Source: Vicinamibacterales bacterium
GTDB lineage: Bacteria > Acidobacteriota > Vicinamibacteria > Vicinamibacterales > UBA8438
NCBI GenBank assembly: GCA_029940535.1
Contig: JAPYUM010000015.1
Coordinates: 1 to 64,000 of the forward strand
Length of the DNA: 64,000 nucleotides
Direction: 5' to 3'
Part shown: positions 56,687 to 64,000 of the stretch, piece by piece
Numbering within the stretch: the first letter of the stretch is position 1
Layout of the letters: the number at the start of each line of letters is the position of its first letter
Notes under the pieces: generated by a model
The model's database searches: none
What the model was told of the DNA's origin: nothing
Seen by the model: the letters and a program-made list of their open reading frames with translations, nothing else
Position numbers and translations under genes: made by a program

Positions 56687-57445
56687 GTGCCACGCATACT
56701 CGTTACCAACGACGACGGGGTCGAGGCCGATGGTCTGTTGGCGCTGGCCGACGCCCTGACCGAGGTGGGGGAGGTCACCGTGGTGGCCCCGGCCGAGGAG
56801 AGCAGCGCCGTCAGCCACGCCCTGACGCTGCGCAGGCCCCTGTGCCTGACCCGCGTCTCCGAGTCGTGGTACTCGGTGGACGGGACCCCGACCGATTGCA
56901 TCAACCTGGGCGTCACCGACGTGCTGGGCGGAGTGCCGGATCTGGTGGTCTCCGGCATCAACAACGGGCTCAACGTCGGCGAGGACGTCACCTACTCGGG
57001 CACGGTCGGCGGTGCGATGGAGGGCGTGCTGCTGGGGGCACCCGGCATCGCGGTGTCACTGCAACGCAGTGACGGTCCGATGGACTATGGCCCGGCGGCC
57101 GAGGTGGCGGCCCGGTTGGCGGCGACGGTCCTCAACGAGGGGCTCCCGCCCCACACGCTGCTGAACGTGAATGTCCCACGCGGTGACCACCGAGGCATCC
57201 GAGCCACCGTGCAGGGGCGTCGTACCCAGGCCATCGCGGCGATGCAGGCCGTGCGGGACGCCGTCAAGTCGATGATATGGATCGGCGCCGCCGATCTGCG
57301 CTGGGAGCGCGAGACCGCGTCGGACTACGCCGCCATCCAGGCCGGTTGGGTGTCGGTAACCCCGCTGCACACCAACTGGACCAATCACGCGGCCCTGGAA
57401 GCGACCCACGCGCTCGCTCTCGCCAGCCTGGCTGATATAGAATAG
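56687..57445 (+). CDS. surE: 5'/3'-nucleotidase SurE
   Basis: The 252-residue metal-dependent phosphatase of the survival protein E family acts on nucleoside monophosphates. It has the N-terminal [19 protein letters not shown] motif (metal-binding Asp-Asp), [34 protein letters not shown] and [27 protein letters not shown], plus [17 protein letters not shown] at the end. The GTG start at 56687 follows the hyi stop by 2 bp. The tRNA-Pro gene begins 10 bp after its stop and may be read from the same transcript. Confidence 0.95.
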   Translation: MPRILVTNDDGVEADGLLALADALTEVGEVTVVAPAEESSAVSHALTLRRPLCLTRVSESWYSVDGTPTDCINLGVTDVLGGVPDLVVSGINNGLNVGEDVTYSGTVGGAMEGVLLGAPGIAVSLQRSDGPMDYGPAAEVAARLAATVLNEGLPPHTLLNVNVPRGDHRGIRATVQGRRTQAIAAMQAVRDAVKSMIWIGAADLRWERETASDYAAIQAGWVSVTPLHTNWTNHAALEATHALALASLADIE

Positions 57446-57455
57446 AAAATTGCGT

Positions 57456-57532
<77 letters not shown>

Positions 57533-57580
57533 CTTTCTTTCCTCCCAGCTTGCAACAGAGGTGCAACACGCGGACTCTCA

Positions 57581-57606
57581 GGGCGCCTTCGAGGCGCCCT
57601 TTTTTG
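57581..57606 (+). terminator. Intrinsic terminator after tRNA-Pro
   Basis: The hairpin GGGCGCC-TTCGA-GGCGCCC is followed by a run of six T. It ends the hyi-surE-tRNA-Pro transcript. Confidence 0.9.
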
Positions 57607-57646
57607 CGCGAGCAGGGCACCTCGTCCAACCCTGGGGCCCACACAC

Positions 57647-58681
57647 TTACCGCGATGCTTCCAGCTCTTGCATCCGCGCCCCGCGCAGCGTGTGCTCGAT
57701 GGCGTAGTTCCCCTCGTGACACGCAAACTCGTAGATGACCCCGGTGCCGGGCGCCGGGCGCATGAAGACACGGGCGGTCCACGGGCGAGCCCAGGTTGAC
57801 GGGTCGCTCATCGTGTACTCGTACTGCAGCGTGTCAGGGCCGACCCGGGTGAGCCGCTCGGTCAGTCGGAGGTCGGTCGATGAGCCGCTGGCACCCCGCG
57901 ACAGGTTGGTGGTCTCGACCACCAGCGTGTCACCGTCCCAGTGACCGCGCGAGGTCCCCAGTGCGTTCCTCGGACCGGGCGAGACCGCGGGCCCGTCGCC
58001 GATCGGGATCAGACGCGTATCGTGCATCATCTCCATCTGGATGGCCACATACTCCGCGCTCTGGAAGATCTGGTAGTTACTGTTGTATCCGCGACCGGTC
58101 ATCGGGACCCGCCCACCGCCGCAGCGCAGCCCGGAGCCCAAACGCGCGAGCTCCTGGGCGAGGGTCCGCGGCCCCTCCGTCGCCCGGGCCGCACGCGCCG
58201 CTTCTGAGCGCTGCTCCGCCTCGGCCGTGCGAGACGGCAGACGCCCGCTCGGGGGGTCGACGATCAGCGACGTCCGATTGTCGAACCAGCGGTCGATCAA
58301 CCAGAACTGGTTGTAGTTGCCGGTGCCCTTGGGCGTGTCCTTCGTGACACCGTCACCGGATTGATACTCTTGCCGGTCAGCCAGCGCCGCCCGGAACACA
58401 CTGTCCCCAAACGCAGCATCGGTCTCACCGTCAAACAACTCGGTCGCGCGTGCCCGCAGGGTCGCCACCTCCTCGTCGGACAGCGTCGCCTTGTCCGCCA
58501 ACTCCTCTGGACGCTCCAACGGGGTTGCCGAATCGCTGGCCCAGATGCCCTGGAGATCGGGGTGCCCATCGGCCGTGCGCGGCGCGATCCACTCACCCGA
58601 CGCCTGACCCGCGGTCGCCAGTGGCGCCATCGCCCCGAGCGCCCCGAGCGCCACCATCGCCGCGACATATCGCTTGCTCAT
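57647..58681 (-). CDS. Secreted protein of an acidobacterial paralogous family, function unknown
   Basis: The 344-residue exported protein has a signal peptide ([24 protein letters not shown]) and then [25 protein letters not shown], which is the usual opening of a large family found in Acidobacteriota. Further motifs are [35 protein letters not shown] and [16 protein letters not shown], ending with a lipocalin-like or calycin-like tail ([25 protein letters not shown]). I know no demonstrated function for the family. ATG 58681 has GGGAGG 6 nt upstream. A perfect inverted repeat 31 bp before the start suggests specific repression. Confidence 0.8.
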   Translation of the reverse strand: MSKRYVAAMVALGALGAMAPLATAGQASGEWIAPRTADGHPDLQGIWASDSATPLERPEELADKATLSDEEVATLRARATELFDGETDAAFGDSVFRAALADRQEYQSGDGVTKDTPKGTGNYNQFWLIDRWFDNRTSLIVDPPSGRLPSRTAEAEQRSEAARAARATEGPRTLAQELARLGSGLRCGGGRVPMTGRGYNSNYQIFQSAEYVAIQMEMMHDTRLIPIGDGPAVSPGPRNALGTSRGHWDGDTLVVETTNLSRGASGSSTDLRLTERLTRVGPDTLQYEYTMSDPSTWARPWTARVFMRPAPGTGVIYEFACHEGNYAIEHTLRGARMQELEASR

Positions 58682-58711
58682 CGAAGCCTCCCGAGACCCT
58701 CGAAAGATCCG

Positions 58712-58738
58712 TATCGTTTGCGTGATTCTCAAACGATA
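58712..58738. promoter_or_regulatory. Operator-like inverted repeat upstream of the 57647 gene
   Basis: TATCGTTTG (58712-58720), a 9-bp spacer and its exact complement CAAACGATA (58730-58738) lie 31-57 bp upstream of the ATG at 58681, where a repressor or activator would bind. No regulator gene is adjacent. Confidence 0.6.
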
Positions 58739-58862
58739 GGCCGGTCCGTCAAATTCCGCAAGCGCCGCGACGCGACCGCAACCCGCCCAGACCGAGCGTG
58801 CGTCAGTCGTGACGACGTCTCGAGTCGCGGTCACTCCGGTGGGCAGACTCATCACTTGAGCG

Positions 58863-60269
58863 CTATCGACCGATCTTGGCCGCCTCCGCCGACCGGATGG
58901 TCCGCGCCGCCGCGTACGGCAGGATGTAGCCGTCAGCCAGGTTCTTGCCGACGACCTCCCGCACCGCTTCGACGTAGCCGGCGTGGGTCGGATACAGCCG
59001 CTGCACGGTGGCGGCATCGAACGGCTGGTGGGACCCGTAGAGCCCGCAGAAGCGAGACCCCCCGTCGGCGGGGCTGTTCATGCCGGTATTGTTCGCCGTC
59101 GGCACGGCGTGCGCCGCCAATCGGATGCCGCCCAGCACGTTCCCGTGCTCGTCGCGAGCCAGCTCGAGTTGAGGCAGCAGCCGGGCCACCCGCAGCCGCG
59201 GCGCCGTCGGTGGTTCGGTGCCATCCTCCACCCAGCGGACCAGGTGCTCGTAGGCGGCGTTCAAGGCGTTGCGGAACGGCACTCGGCTGTGGGTCGGCAA
59301 CGCACACCCGGGGTTGCGTGCCGCCGCCTGGTCCAACGGCTGACCGTCCGCCAGCAGCCGCATCCTGGAGTACTCGACCTCGAAGTCGTAGTCGGCGTGG
59401 GCAGTGCCGGCCACCTCCCACTGGCGGAAATAGCTGGTGTCGGGCTGTGGATCGGCCGCCCGCCGCCGCATGTCGGTTTCCGCCATCACCTTGAAGAGCC
59501 GCACATCCTGGTCGTCGCGCAGCCGCCCCCCGCCCCCGTGCACCATCCCGCCATCGAACACCGGGTCGAGCGGATGCACGTTGTTGAAATACGTGGCCAG
59601 ACGGCCGGCGGACTGGGAGTGGCCCGTCGCGATGAGCGTCTCGGCTCGGAGCCCCCTGAGGATGTCGATCTGTCCAGACGCCGGGTGCTCACCCGCGCGG
59701 AGGACCGCGTTGGCGACGGCGGAGAACACGTCATAGGACAGCCCGTCCCGCTCCACCATGCCGTCGTGCGTGACGTCGAGCGTGCCGTACCGGCCGGGAC
59801 TCCACTCCTTGAGCGTGTCGATGCCGACCTGCTGCGCGGACACGGCGATGAACGCATAGCCCTCCCGGACGAAGTGATGTCCAGAGAGCCACCAATCGAT
59901 GTCCTTGTCCGGCCCACCGGTGACATTAAGCCACTCGACCATCACGACGCCATTGAAGTGCTCGGCGGGCGGGCGCCGCACGATGAACCGTGACCGGTAG
60001 GGGTGCCCGCCGTCGATGATGGCACCGGTCTCCAGGTCGGACGTGGCATAGCGATTGGCCATGCCTTCGATGAAGAACTCCTCTTCCACGTAGTCCGCCG
60101 GTTCCAAGGGAATCGCCGAGGCGTTGTAGATGGCGTTCCGCGAAGGATCTCCTGGCGGCATCGCGGCGACCGGACCCACGATGGTGGCGTCGGGCACCTG
60201 AGCCAGCAACGGCGATCCGCCGCACACTACAAAGAGTCCAACGACCTGCACAACGGCTGAAACTCGCAT
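58863..60269 (-). CDS. Secreted alpha/beta-hydrolase of the Abhydrolase_10 type
   Basis: The 468-residue exported protein has a signal peptide (MRVSAVVQVVGLFVVCGGSPLLAQ) and an atypical alpha/beta-hydrolase fold. The nucleophile elbow GHSQSAG is at about residue 217-223 in TLIATGHSQSAGRLATYFN, and the possible acid and His are in the C-terminal half (GTAHADYDFEVEY). It opens with PYRSRFIVRRPPAEHFNGVVMVEWLNVTGGPDKDIDWW, which is conserved in this family. Such proteins are abundant in Acidobacteriota and some act as esterases; the substrate is unknown. A 26-bp palindrome lies 56 bp upstream of its start. Confidence 0.85.
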   Translation of the reverse strand: MRVSAVVQVVGLFVVCGGSPLLAQVPDATIVGPVAAMPPGDPSRNAIYNASAIPLEPADYVEEEFFIEGMANRYATSDLETGAIIDGGHPYRSRFIVRRPPAEHFNGVVMVEWLNVTGGPDKDIDWWLSGHHFVREGYAFIAVSAQQVGIDTLKEWSPGRYGTLDVTHDGMVERDGLSYDVFSAVANAVLRAGEHPASGQIDILRGLRAETLIATGHSQSAGRLATYFNNVHPLDPVFDGGMVHGGGGRLRDDQDVRLFKVMAETDMRRRAADPQPDTSYFRQWEVAGTAHADYDFEVEYSRMRLLADGQPLDQAAARNPGCALPTHSRVPFRNALNAAYEHLVRWVEDGTEPPTAPRLRVARLLPQLELARDEHGNVLGGIRLAAHAVPTANNTGMNSPADGGSRFCGLYGSHQPFDAATVQRLYPTHAGYVEAVREVVGKNLADGYILPYAAARTIRSAEAAKIGR

Positions 60270-60324
60270 CCTGCATCCTCCTGCTCGCGCGGTGTCGTGA
60301 TGACCCGGTCATCGTAGCACCCGG

Positions 60325-60350
60325 CGCGACGTTCCCGCGGGAACGTCGCG
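60325..60350. repeat. 26-bp perfect palindrome (copy 2 of 2)
   Basis: The sequence is self-complementary over 26 bases; its central 22 are identical to 3834-3855. It lies in the divergent intergenic region between the Abhydrolase_10 gene and the CxxCH propeller gene, where it could regulate both. Confidence 0.7.
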
Positions 60351-60501
60351 GAGCGTAGCCACCGGGTGGATCACCACGACGACCCTACTCGACGTCTCAC
60401 ATTCACGGTTGCGTTCGGACCTGCGAATGGGGCACTCTGTGCCTACGCGACTGAGGCCGCTCTGACCCCGGCGATCGCCGGGCGACTGGAGGATGCGAAC
60501 G

Positions 60502-62697
60502 ATGACCAGGAGACTTCGTGCATCGTGTCTGTTCGGGATGGCTCTGCTCGCGGCGATTGGTAGTGCCGCACTGCATCGGGCGGCGGAGGCGGCCGGAGAC
60601 AGCCTCACCGGGGTAGTCGCGAGCACGACGGGCCCCGAAGCGGGCGTGTGGGTCATCGCCGAGACCGACGACTTCGAAACGTCATTTCGCAAGATCGTCG
60701 TGACCGACGATGCCGGGCGTTTCCTGGTGCCTGATCTGCCTGCCGCCGACTACCAGGTCTGGGTGCGCGGATACGGGTTGGCTGATTCAGCCAAGCACGC
60801 CGCCCGGCCAGGCGATCGCGTCGACGTGACGGCGACGGCGGCCGCGACACCGCACGATGCGGCGCAGATCTACCCGGCCAACTACTGGTATTCACTGCTC
60901 GAGGTGCCTCCGGCCAGCGACTTCCCCGGCACCGGCCCCCGAGGCAACGGCATCGGCACCGCGATGAAAACCCAGGCCGACTGGATCGATCGGATGAAAG
61001 ACGGCTGTCAGTTGTGTCACCAGCTCGGCAACCAGGCCACGCGCGAGATGCCGATGTTGAATCTCGAGACGTTCGATTCCACGGCCGAGGCCTGGAACTA
61101 TCGCATCCAGGCGGGTGGCGCCGGTCCCGCGATGGCGGCCGAGATCAACCGGATCGGCCGTCCGCGCGCGATCTCACTCTACGCCGACTGGACCGATCGC
61201 ATCCGTGCCGGCGAGCTGCCGCCAGCCCCACCACGGCCCACCGGCGTCGAACGCAACGTCGTGCTCAGCATGTGGGGGTGGGGGCATCCCCAGGGGATGG
61301 TGCACGACAACGTCTCGACCGATAAGCGCGACCCAACGCTCTACGCCGGCGGGCCGATTTACGGGGTCGGCGGAGCCGGCCTCGTTGTCACCGACATCGT
61401 CACGCGCCAATCGGTCCGGATGGATCTGCCCACCCGCGTCGAACGGCCCCGGCGCGCGAATTCGTATCAAGGCTCTTCAACCGCGGTACCGTCGTTGTAC
61501 TACGGCGACGAGTCGGCTGGGCTGATCAGCCGCGGGGCCCACAATCCGATGATGGACGACCAAGGCCGCGTGTGGATTACGCAGTCGGTGCGGCCGGCCG
61601 AGGTGCCGGGTTGGTGTCTCGAGGGGTCCGAACACCCATCCGCCAAGTACTACCCAATCCAGCACCAGGCCGAGTCACGTCAGATCTCGTACTACGATCC
61701 CGAAACTGAGAAGTTTGTGCTCATCGACACGTGCTACTTCACGCACCATCTGCAGTTCGCCGATGACGAAAATGACACCCTCTGGTTGAGCGGCTCAACC
61801 GAAGCAATCGGCTGGCTGAACACGCGTCTGTATGACGCGACCGGGGACGAGCGCGCGGCGCAAGGCTGGTGTCCGACGGTCATCGATACCAATGGCGACG
61901 GAGAGATCACCAAGCCCTGGAACGAACCGAACGCCGCCGGCGACGTCGAGATCGACCCGACGCAAGACACTCGCATCGGCAGCCTCGACAAGTTCCGGAG
62001 AGCGTACGGCGTCATCCCCCATCCCGACGGTTCGGTGTGGATCAGCCGGCGGTTCCCGGTGCCTGGCCAACTCATCCGTCTGGAACTCGGCGACAATCCG
62101 CCGGAGACCTGCAAGTCGGAAGTCTACGAGCCGCCCTACAACCCGACGGGCGACCCCAACGAGTGGGGCTACGGGCCAAGAGGCATCGACGTCGACACGA
62201 ACGGCCTCGTCTGGACCGCCCTCGGCGGCAGCGGACACTTCGCCAGCTTCGACCGCACGCAGTGCGCCGTGCTGACTGGTCCGCAGGCCACCGGTCAGCA
62301 CTGCGCCGCGGGATGGCGTCTCTACCAAACTCCGGGTCCGCGCATGAAGGGCGTCGAAGGGACGGCCAACGCCGACTACCACTACTACAGCTGGGTAGAC
62401 CAGTTCGACGCGCTTGGGCTGGGCGCCAATGTCCCGATTGCGACTGGCACCTCGTCCGACGCCTTGCTCGCGTTGCTACCCGAGACGGGCGATTGGGTCA
62501 CCATGCGAGTGCCGTATCCGCTGGGCTTCTATAGCCGCGGGCTCGATGGCCGAATCGACGACCCCGCCGCGGGGTGGAAGGGTCGGGGTGTGTGGGCCAG
62601 CTTCAACACCGGTTCGACCTTTCACCTCGAAGGCGGGAAAGGGACAACGAGCGAGATCGTGCAGTTCCAGATAAGACCGCATCCGTTGGCCGAGTGA
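60502..62697 (+). CDS. Secreted Vgb-like beta-propeller protein with a single c-type heme motif
   Basis: The 731-residue protein has a signal peptide (LRASCLFGMALLAAIGSAALHRAAEA) and a carboxypeptidase-regulatory-like beta-sandwich (about 34-110, LTGVVASTTGPEAGVWVIAETD, GRFLVPDLPAADYQVWVRGY). One CxxCH heme-attachment motif follows (CQLCH, Cys169/Cys172/His173), then a long propeller region of streptogramin-lyase type (DQGRVWITQS, DENDTLWLSG, PDGSVWISRR, DTNGLVWTAL). DTNGDGEITK near residue 465 looks like an EF-hand calcium loop. ATG 60502 has GGAGG 9 nt upstream; ATG 60493 abuts it and is less likely. The catalytic role is unknown. Confidence 0.85.
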   Translation: MTRRLRASCLFGMALLAAIGSAALHRAAEAAGDSLTGVVASTTGPEAGVWVIAETDDFETSFRKIVVTDDAGRFLVPDLPAADYQVWVRGYGLADSAKHAARPGDRVDVTATAAATPHDAAQIYPANYWYSLLEVPPASDFPGTGPRGNGIGTAMKTQADWIDRMKDGCQLCHQLGNQATREMPMLNLETFDSTAEAWNYRIQAGGAGPAMAAEINRIGRPRAISLYADWTDRIRAGELPPAPPRPTGVERNVVLSMWGWGHPQGMVHDNVSTDKRDPTLYAGGPIYGVGGAGLVVTDIVTRQSVRMDLPTRVERPRRANSYQGSSTAVPSLYYGDESAGLISRGAHNPMMDDQGRVWITQSVRPAEVPGWCLEGSEHPSAKYYPIQHQAESRQISYYDPETEKFVLIDTCYFTHHLQFADDENDTLWLSGSTEAIGWLNTRLYDATGDERAAQGWCPTVIDTNGDGEITKPWNEPNAAGDVEIDPTQDTRIGSLDKFRRAYGVIPHPDGSVWISRRFPVPGQLIRLELGDNPPETCKSEVYEPPYNPTGDPNEWGYGPRGIDVDTNGLVWTALGGSGHFASFDRTQCAVLTGPQATGQHCAAGWRLYQTPGPRMKGVEGTANADYHYYSWVDQFDALGLGANVPIATGTSSDALLALLPETGDWVTMRVPYPLGFYSRGLDGRIDDPAAGWKGRGVWASFNTGSTFHLEGGKGTTSEIVQFQIRPHPLAE

Positions 62698-62741
62698 TCC
62701 CGCCCGGAATCTTCGTCACCAAGTGGAGGCGACTCACGCCC

Positions 62742-64000
62742 TTACTCCACCCGCAGGGCTCGAACGGGGTCGACCCGCACCGCGGTGAGCGCTGGCCCAA
62801 GCCCCGCGAGCGCCCCGGCCAGCAGGAGGATGGCCACGACGATGCCATGGACTCGCAGGTCGGTCTCGGCCACGTCGAACAGCAGGAGTCGCAACGAGCG
62901 ACCGAGGAACGCGCTGAGGATCAGCCCCAGTCCGGCGAGCACCTGACCGGCGGCGAAGCGAGCGACGAGGCGCAGTATGCCGCCGATGCCCGCGCCCAGC
63001 ACCATCCGCACCCCCATTTCTCGGGTGCGCTGTCGCACCCCGAAGGCCATGACGCTGAAAAGACCGACGGTGGCCATCAACACGGTCACCCCTCCAAAGA
63101 CACTGAACACGGCTCCGAACAGCGAAAAGGCCCAGGTCGACTCTCGAATCGCCTCGTCCAGGGGCCCCGCCCGTTGGAGAGGCACGGTCGGCGCGAACTG
63201 GGCCAGCACGTCGCGGACAAACGGCAACTGCTGGATCGGGTCCTCTGAGACGGTGCGAACGATCAGGTCCGCGAACGGGTAGGGATTCACGCCCCAGGAC
63301 AGATACAGATGTGGGACCTGCGCCGGGCCGAGCCCGAACCCACCCGACCGAGACCCGACGTCGGTGTCGTCCACCACACCGACGATGGGCCACCCGAACA
63401 CGGGACCGGTGCCTGGCACGCCGGACCAGGGACGCCGACGAGATCCCCGGCAGGGCCTCGGTCCGCTCGACCAGCGACAACAACGTGCCGGCGGGATCAG
63501 GGTGACTCTGGGGCACGATCACCAAGCCGGTCAGCACCGGCGCCGCCTCGAAGCCTCGGTCGAGTCCCCGCAGGTTGAGCGCGCTGGTCGTGACCAGGCC
63601 GGCCGCCACGAGGAGCGCCACCAGCAGCAACGCCGAAAAACCGGGCGGCAGATACAGATCGCCGAACGGAAAAACCTGTGGCGCCAGCAGGCTCGCGTCG
63701 GCTCCGTCGTCGCGGGCCAGGGTCAGGATCACCCGCGCCTCCGCATCCGCTTCGACCAGGGTCACTCCGTCACGAAGTCGGCCCACCACCGCAAAACTGC
63801 GTCCACTTCCGGGATCCGCATCGGTGGGCATCTCGAAGTCCATCGGGAACCAGAGATCCTCATCGAACGGAAAGCGGAGGCGCTCAGGCATGAGCCCCAC
63901 GACCTCCAGGGACCGCCCGTCGACACGGAGCGTCGACCCGACGATGTCGGGCGTCGCGTCGAACAGCGTACGCCACAGCCGCTCCCCGACGGCCACGTGA
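62742..64000 (-). pseudogene. Broken ADOP-type FtsX/MacB permease (continues past window)
   Basis: Minus-strand remnant of an acidobacterial duplicated orphan permease. In one frame (63996 to about 63420) the first MacB periplasmic domain is recognisable (VVGLMPERLRFPFDEDLWFPMDF, FAVVGRLRDGVTLVEADAEARVIL). It jumps directly to GFEAAPVLTGLVIVPQSHPD, so the first FtsX core is missing. After a frameshift near 63420 the other frame carries PIVGVVDDTDVG, RTREMGVRMVLGAGIGGILRLVARF (the second FtsX core) and the normal C-terminus DPVRALRVE. About 70 residues are also missing at the frame switch. The gene is probably inactive; its start lies beyond the window. Confidence 0.8.

Noticed and set aside
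57533-57580. Phage attachment site after tRNA-Pro
   Set aside because: A GCAAC word is repeated but there is no integrase gene or duplicated tRNA end downstream, and an ordinary terminator follows.

Overview
The window reads as a high-GC bacterial chromosome, most likely an Acidobacteriota genome and possibly of the Vicinamibacteria type. This is an inference. It rests on accessory families that are typical of that phylum: a decayed ADOP-type FtsX/MacB permease, a DUF5916 barrel remnant, PD40/TolB-type propeller remnants, a domain-10 alpha/beta hydrolase and CxxCH propeller proteins. It also rests on a Gram-negative style gene set. There is no rRNA, CRISPR array, intact IS element, integrase or prophage. 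One intact tRNA (Pro-CGG) and one degenerate 3' tRNA fragment (Arg-ACG-like) are present.

Layout. 1-3.7 kb is a decayed accessory zone: a DUF11-like tail, a DUF5916 tail and two head-to-head PD40 remnants around an intact dicarboxylate/cation symporter. 4.0-7.5 kb carries a secreted esterase, a receiver-less sigma54 activator and a fused SpmA/SpmB-type membrane protein. 7.7-13.0 kb (minus) is a three-gene envelope operon: S55 SpoIVB-like protein, secreted beta-propeller and TPR protein. 13.1-24.4 kb (plus) is one aromatic amino-acid supra-operon, aroDE-trpEGDCFBA-chorismate mutase-DAHP synthase-tyrA-JAMM protease. Nearly all of its junctions are 4-bp ATGA/GTGA overlaps. It is preceded by a strong promoter, a 35-codon leader peptide with consecutive Trp-Trp-Tyr-Tyr-Gly-Phe codons, and a terminator/antiterminator pair. 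This is the most interesting regulatory object seen here.

24.4-36.6 kb holds leucyl aminopeptidase and minus-strand housekeeping genes: amidase, FtsK, RNase J, RsmA, a zincin, Nth, DUF3467 and LexA. 36.7-44.7 kb (plus) has a PfkB kinase, then an ECF sigma/anti-sigma/Spy-like cassette leading into recG, rsmD, coaD and an aminotransferase. 44.8-47.6 kb (minus) has an AmmeMemoRadiSam-type radical SAM enzyme and a GT39 glycosyltransferase. 47.8-50 kb (plus) has a CoA-binding protein, rho and a CDGSH protein. 50.1-54.2 kb (minus) is an hspR-dnaJ-clpB heat-shock operon with a HAIR-like operator overlapping its -35 element. 54.3-57.6 kb has a bacilliredoxin, hemH, hyi, surE and tRNA-Pro. 57.6-64 kb is again accessory: secreted proteins of unknown substrate, a CxxCH propeller protein and a broken ADOP permease.

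Two genome-scale patterns run through the window. First, a family of roughly 100-120 bp imperfect palindromes lies between genes (about 481, 7522, 27113, 27360, 47618 and 49997), and a separate 22-bp perfect palindrome occurs twice (3834 and 60327). Second, many start codons lie only 6-7 nt after a good -10 hexamer (24863, 24794 minus, 26870, 39659, 47594 minus, 47755), which suggests that leaderless mRNAs are common in this organism.
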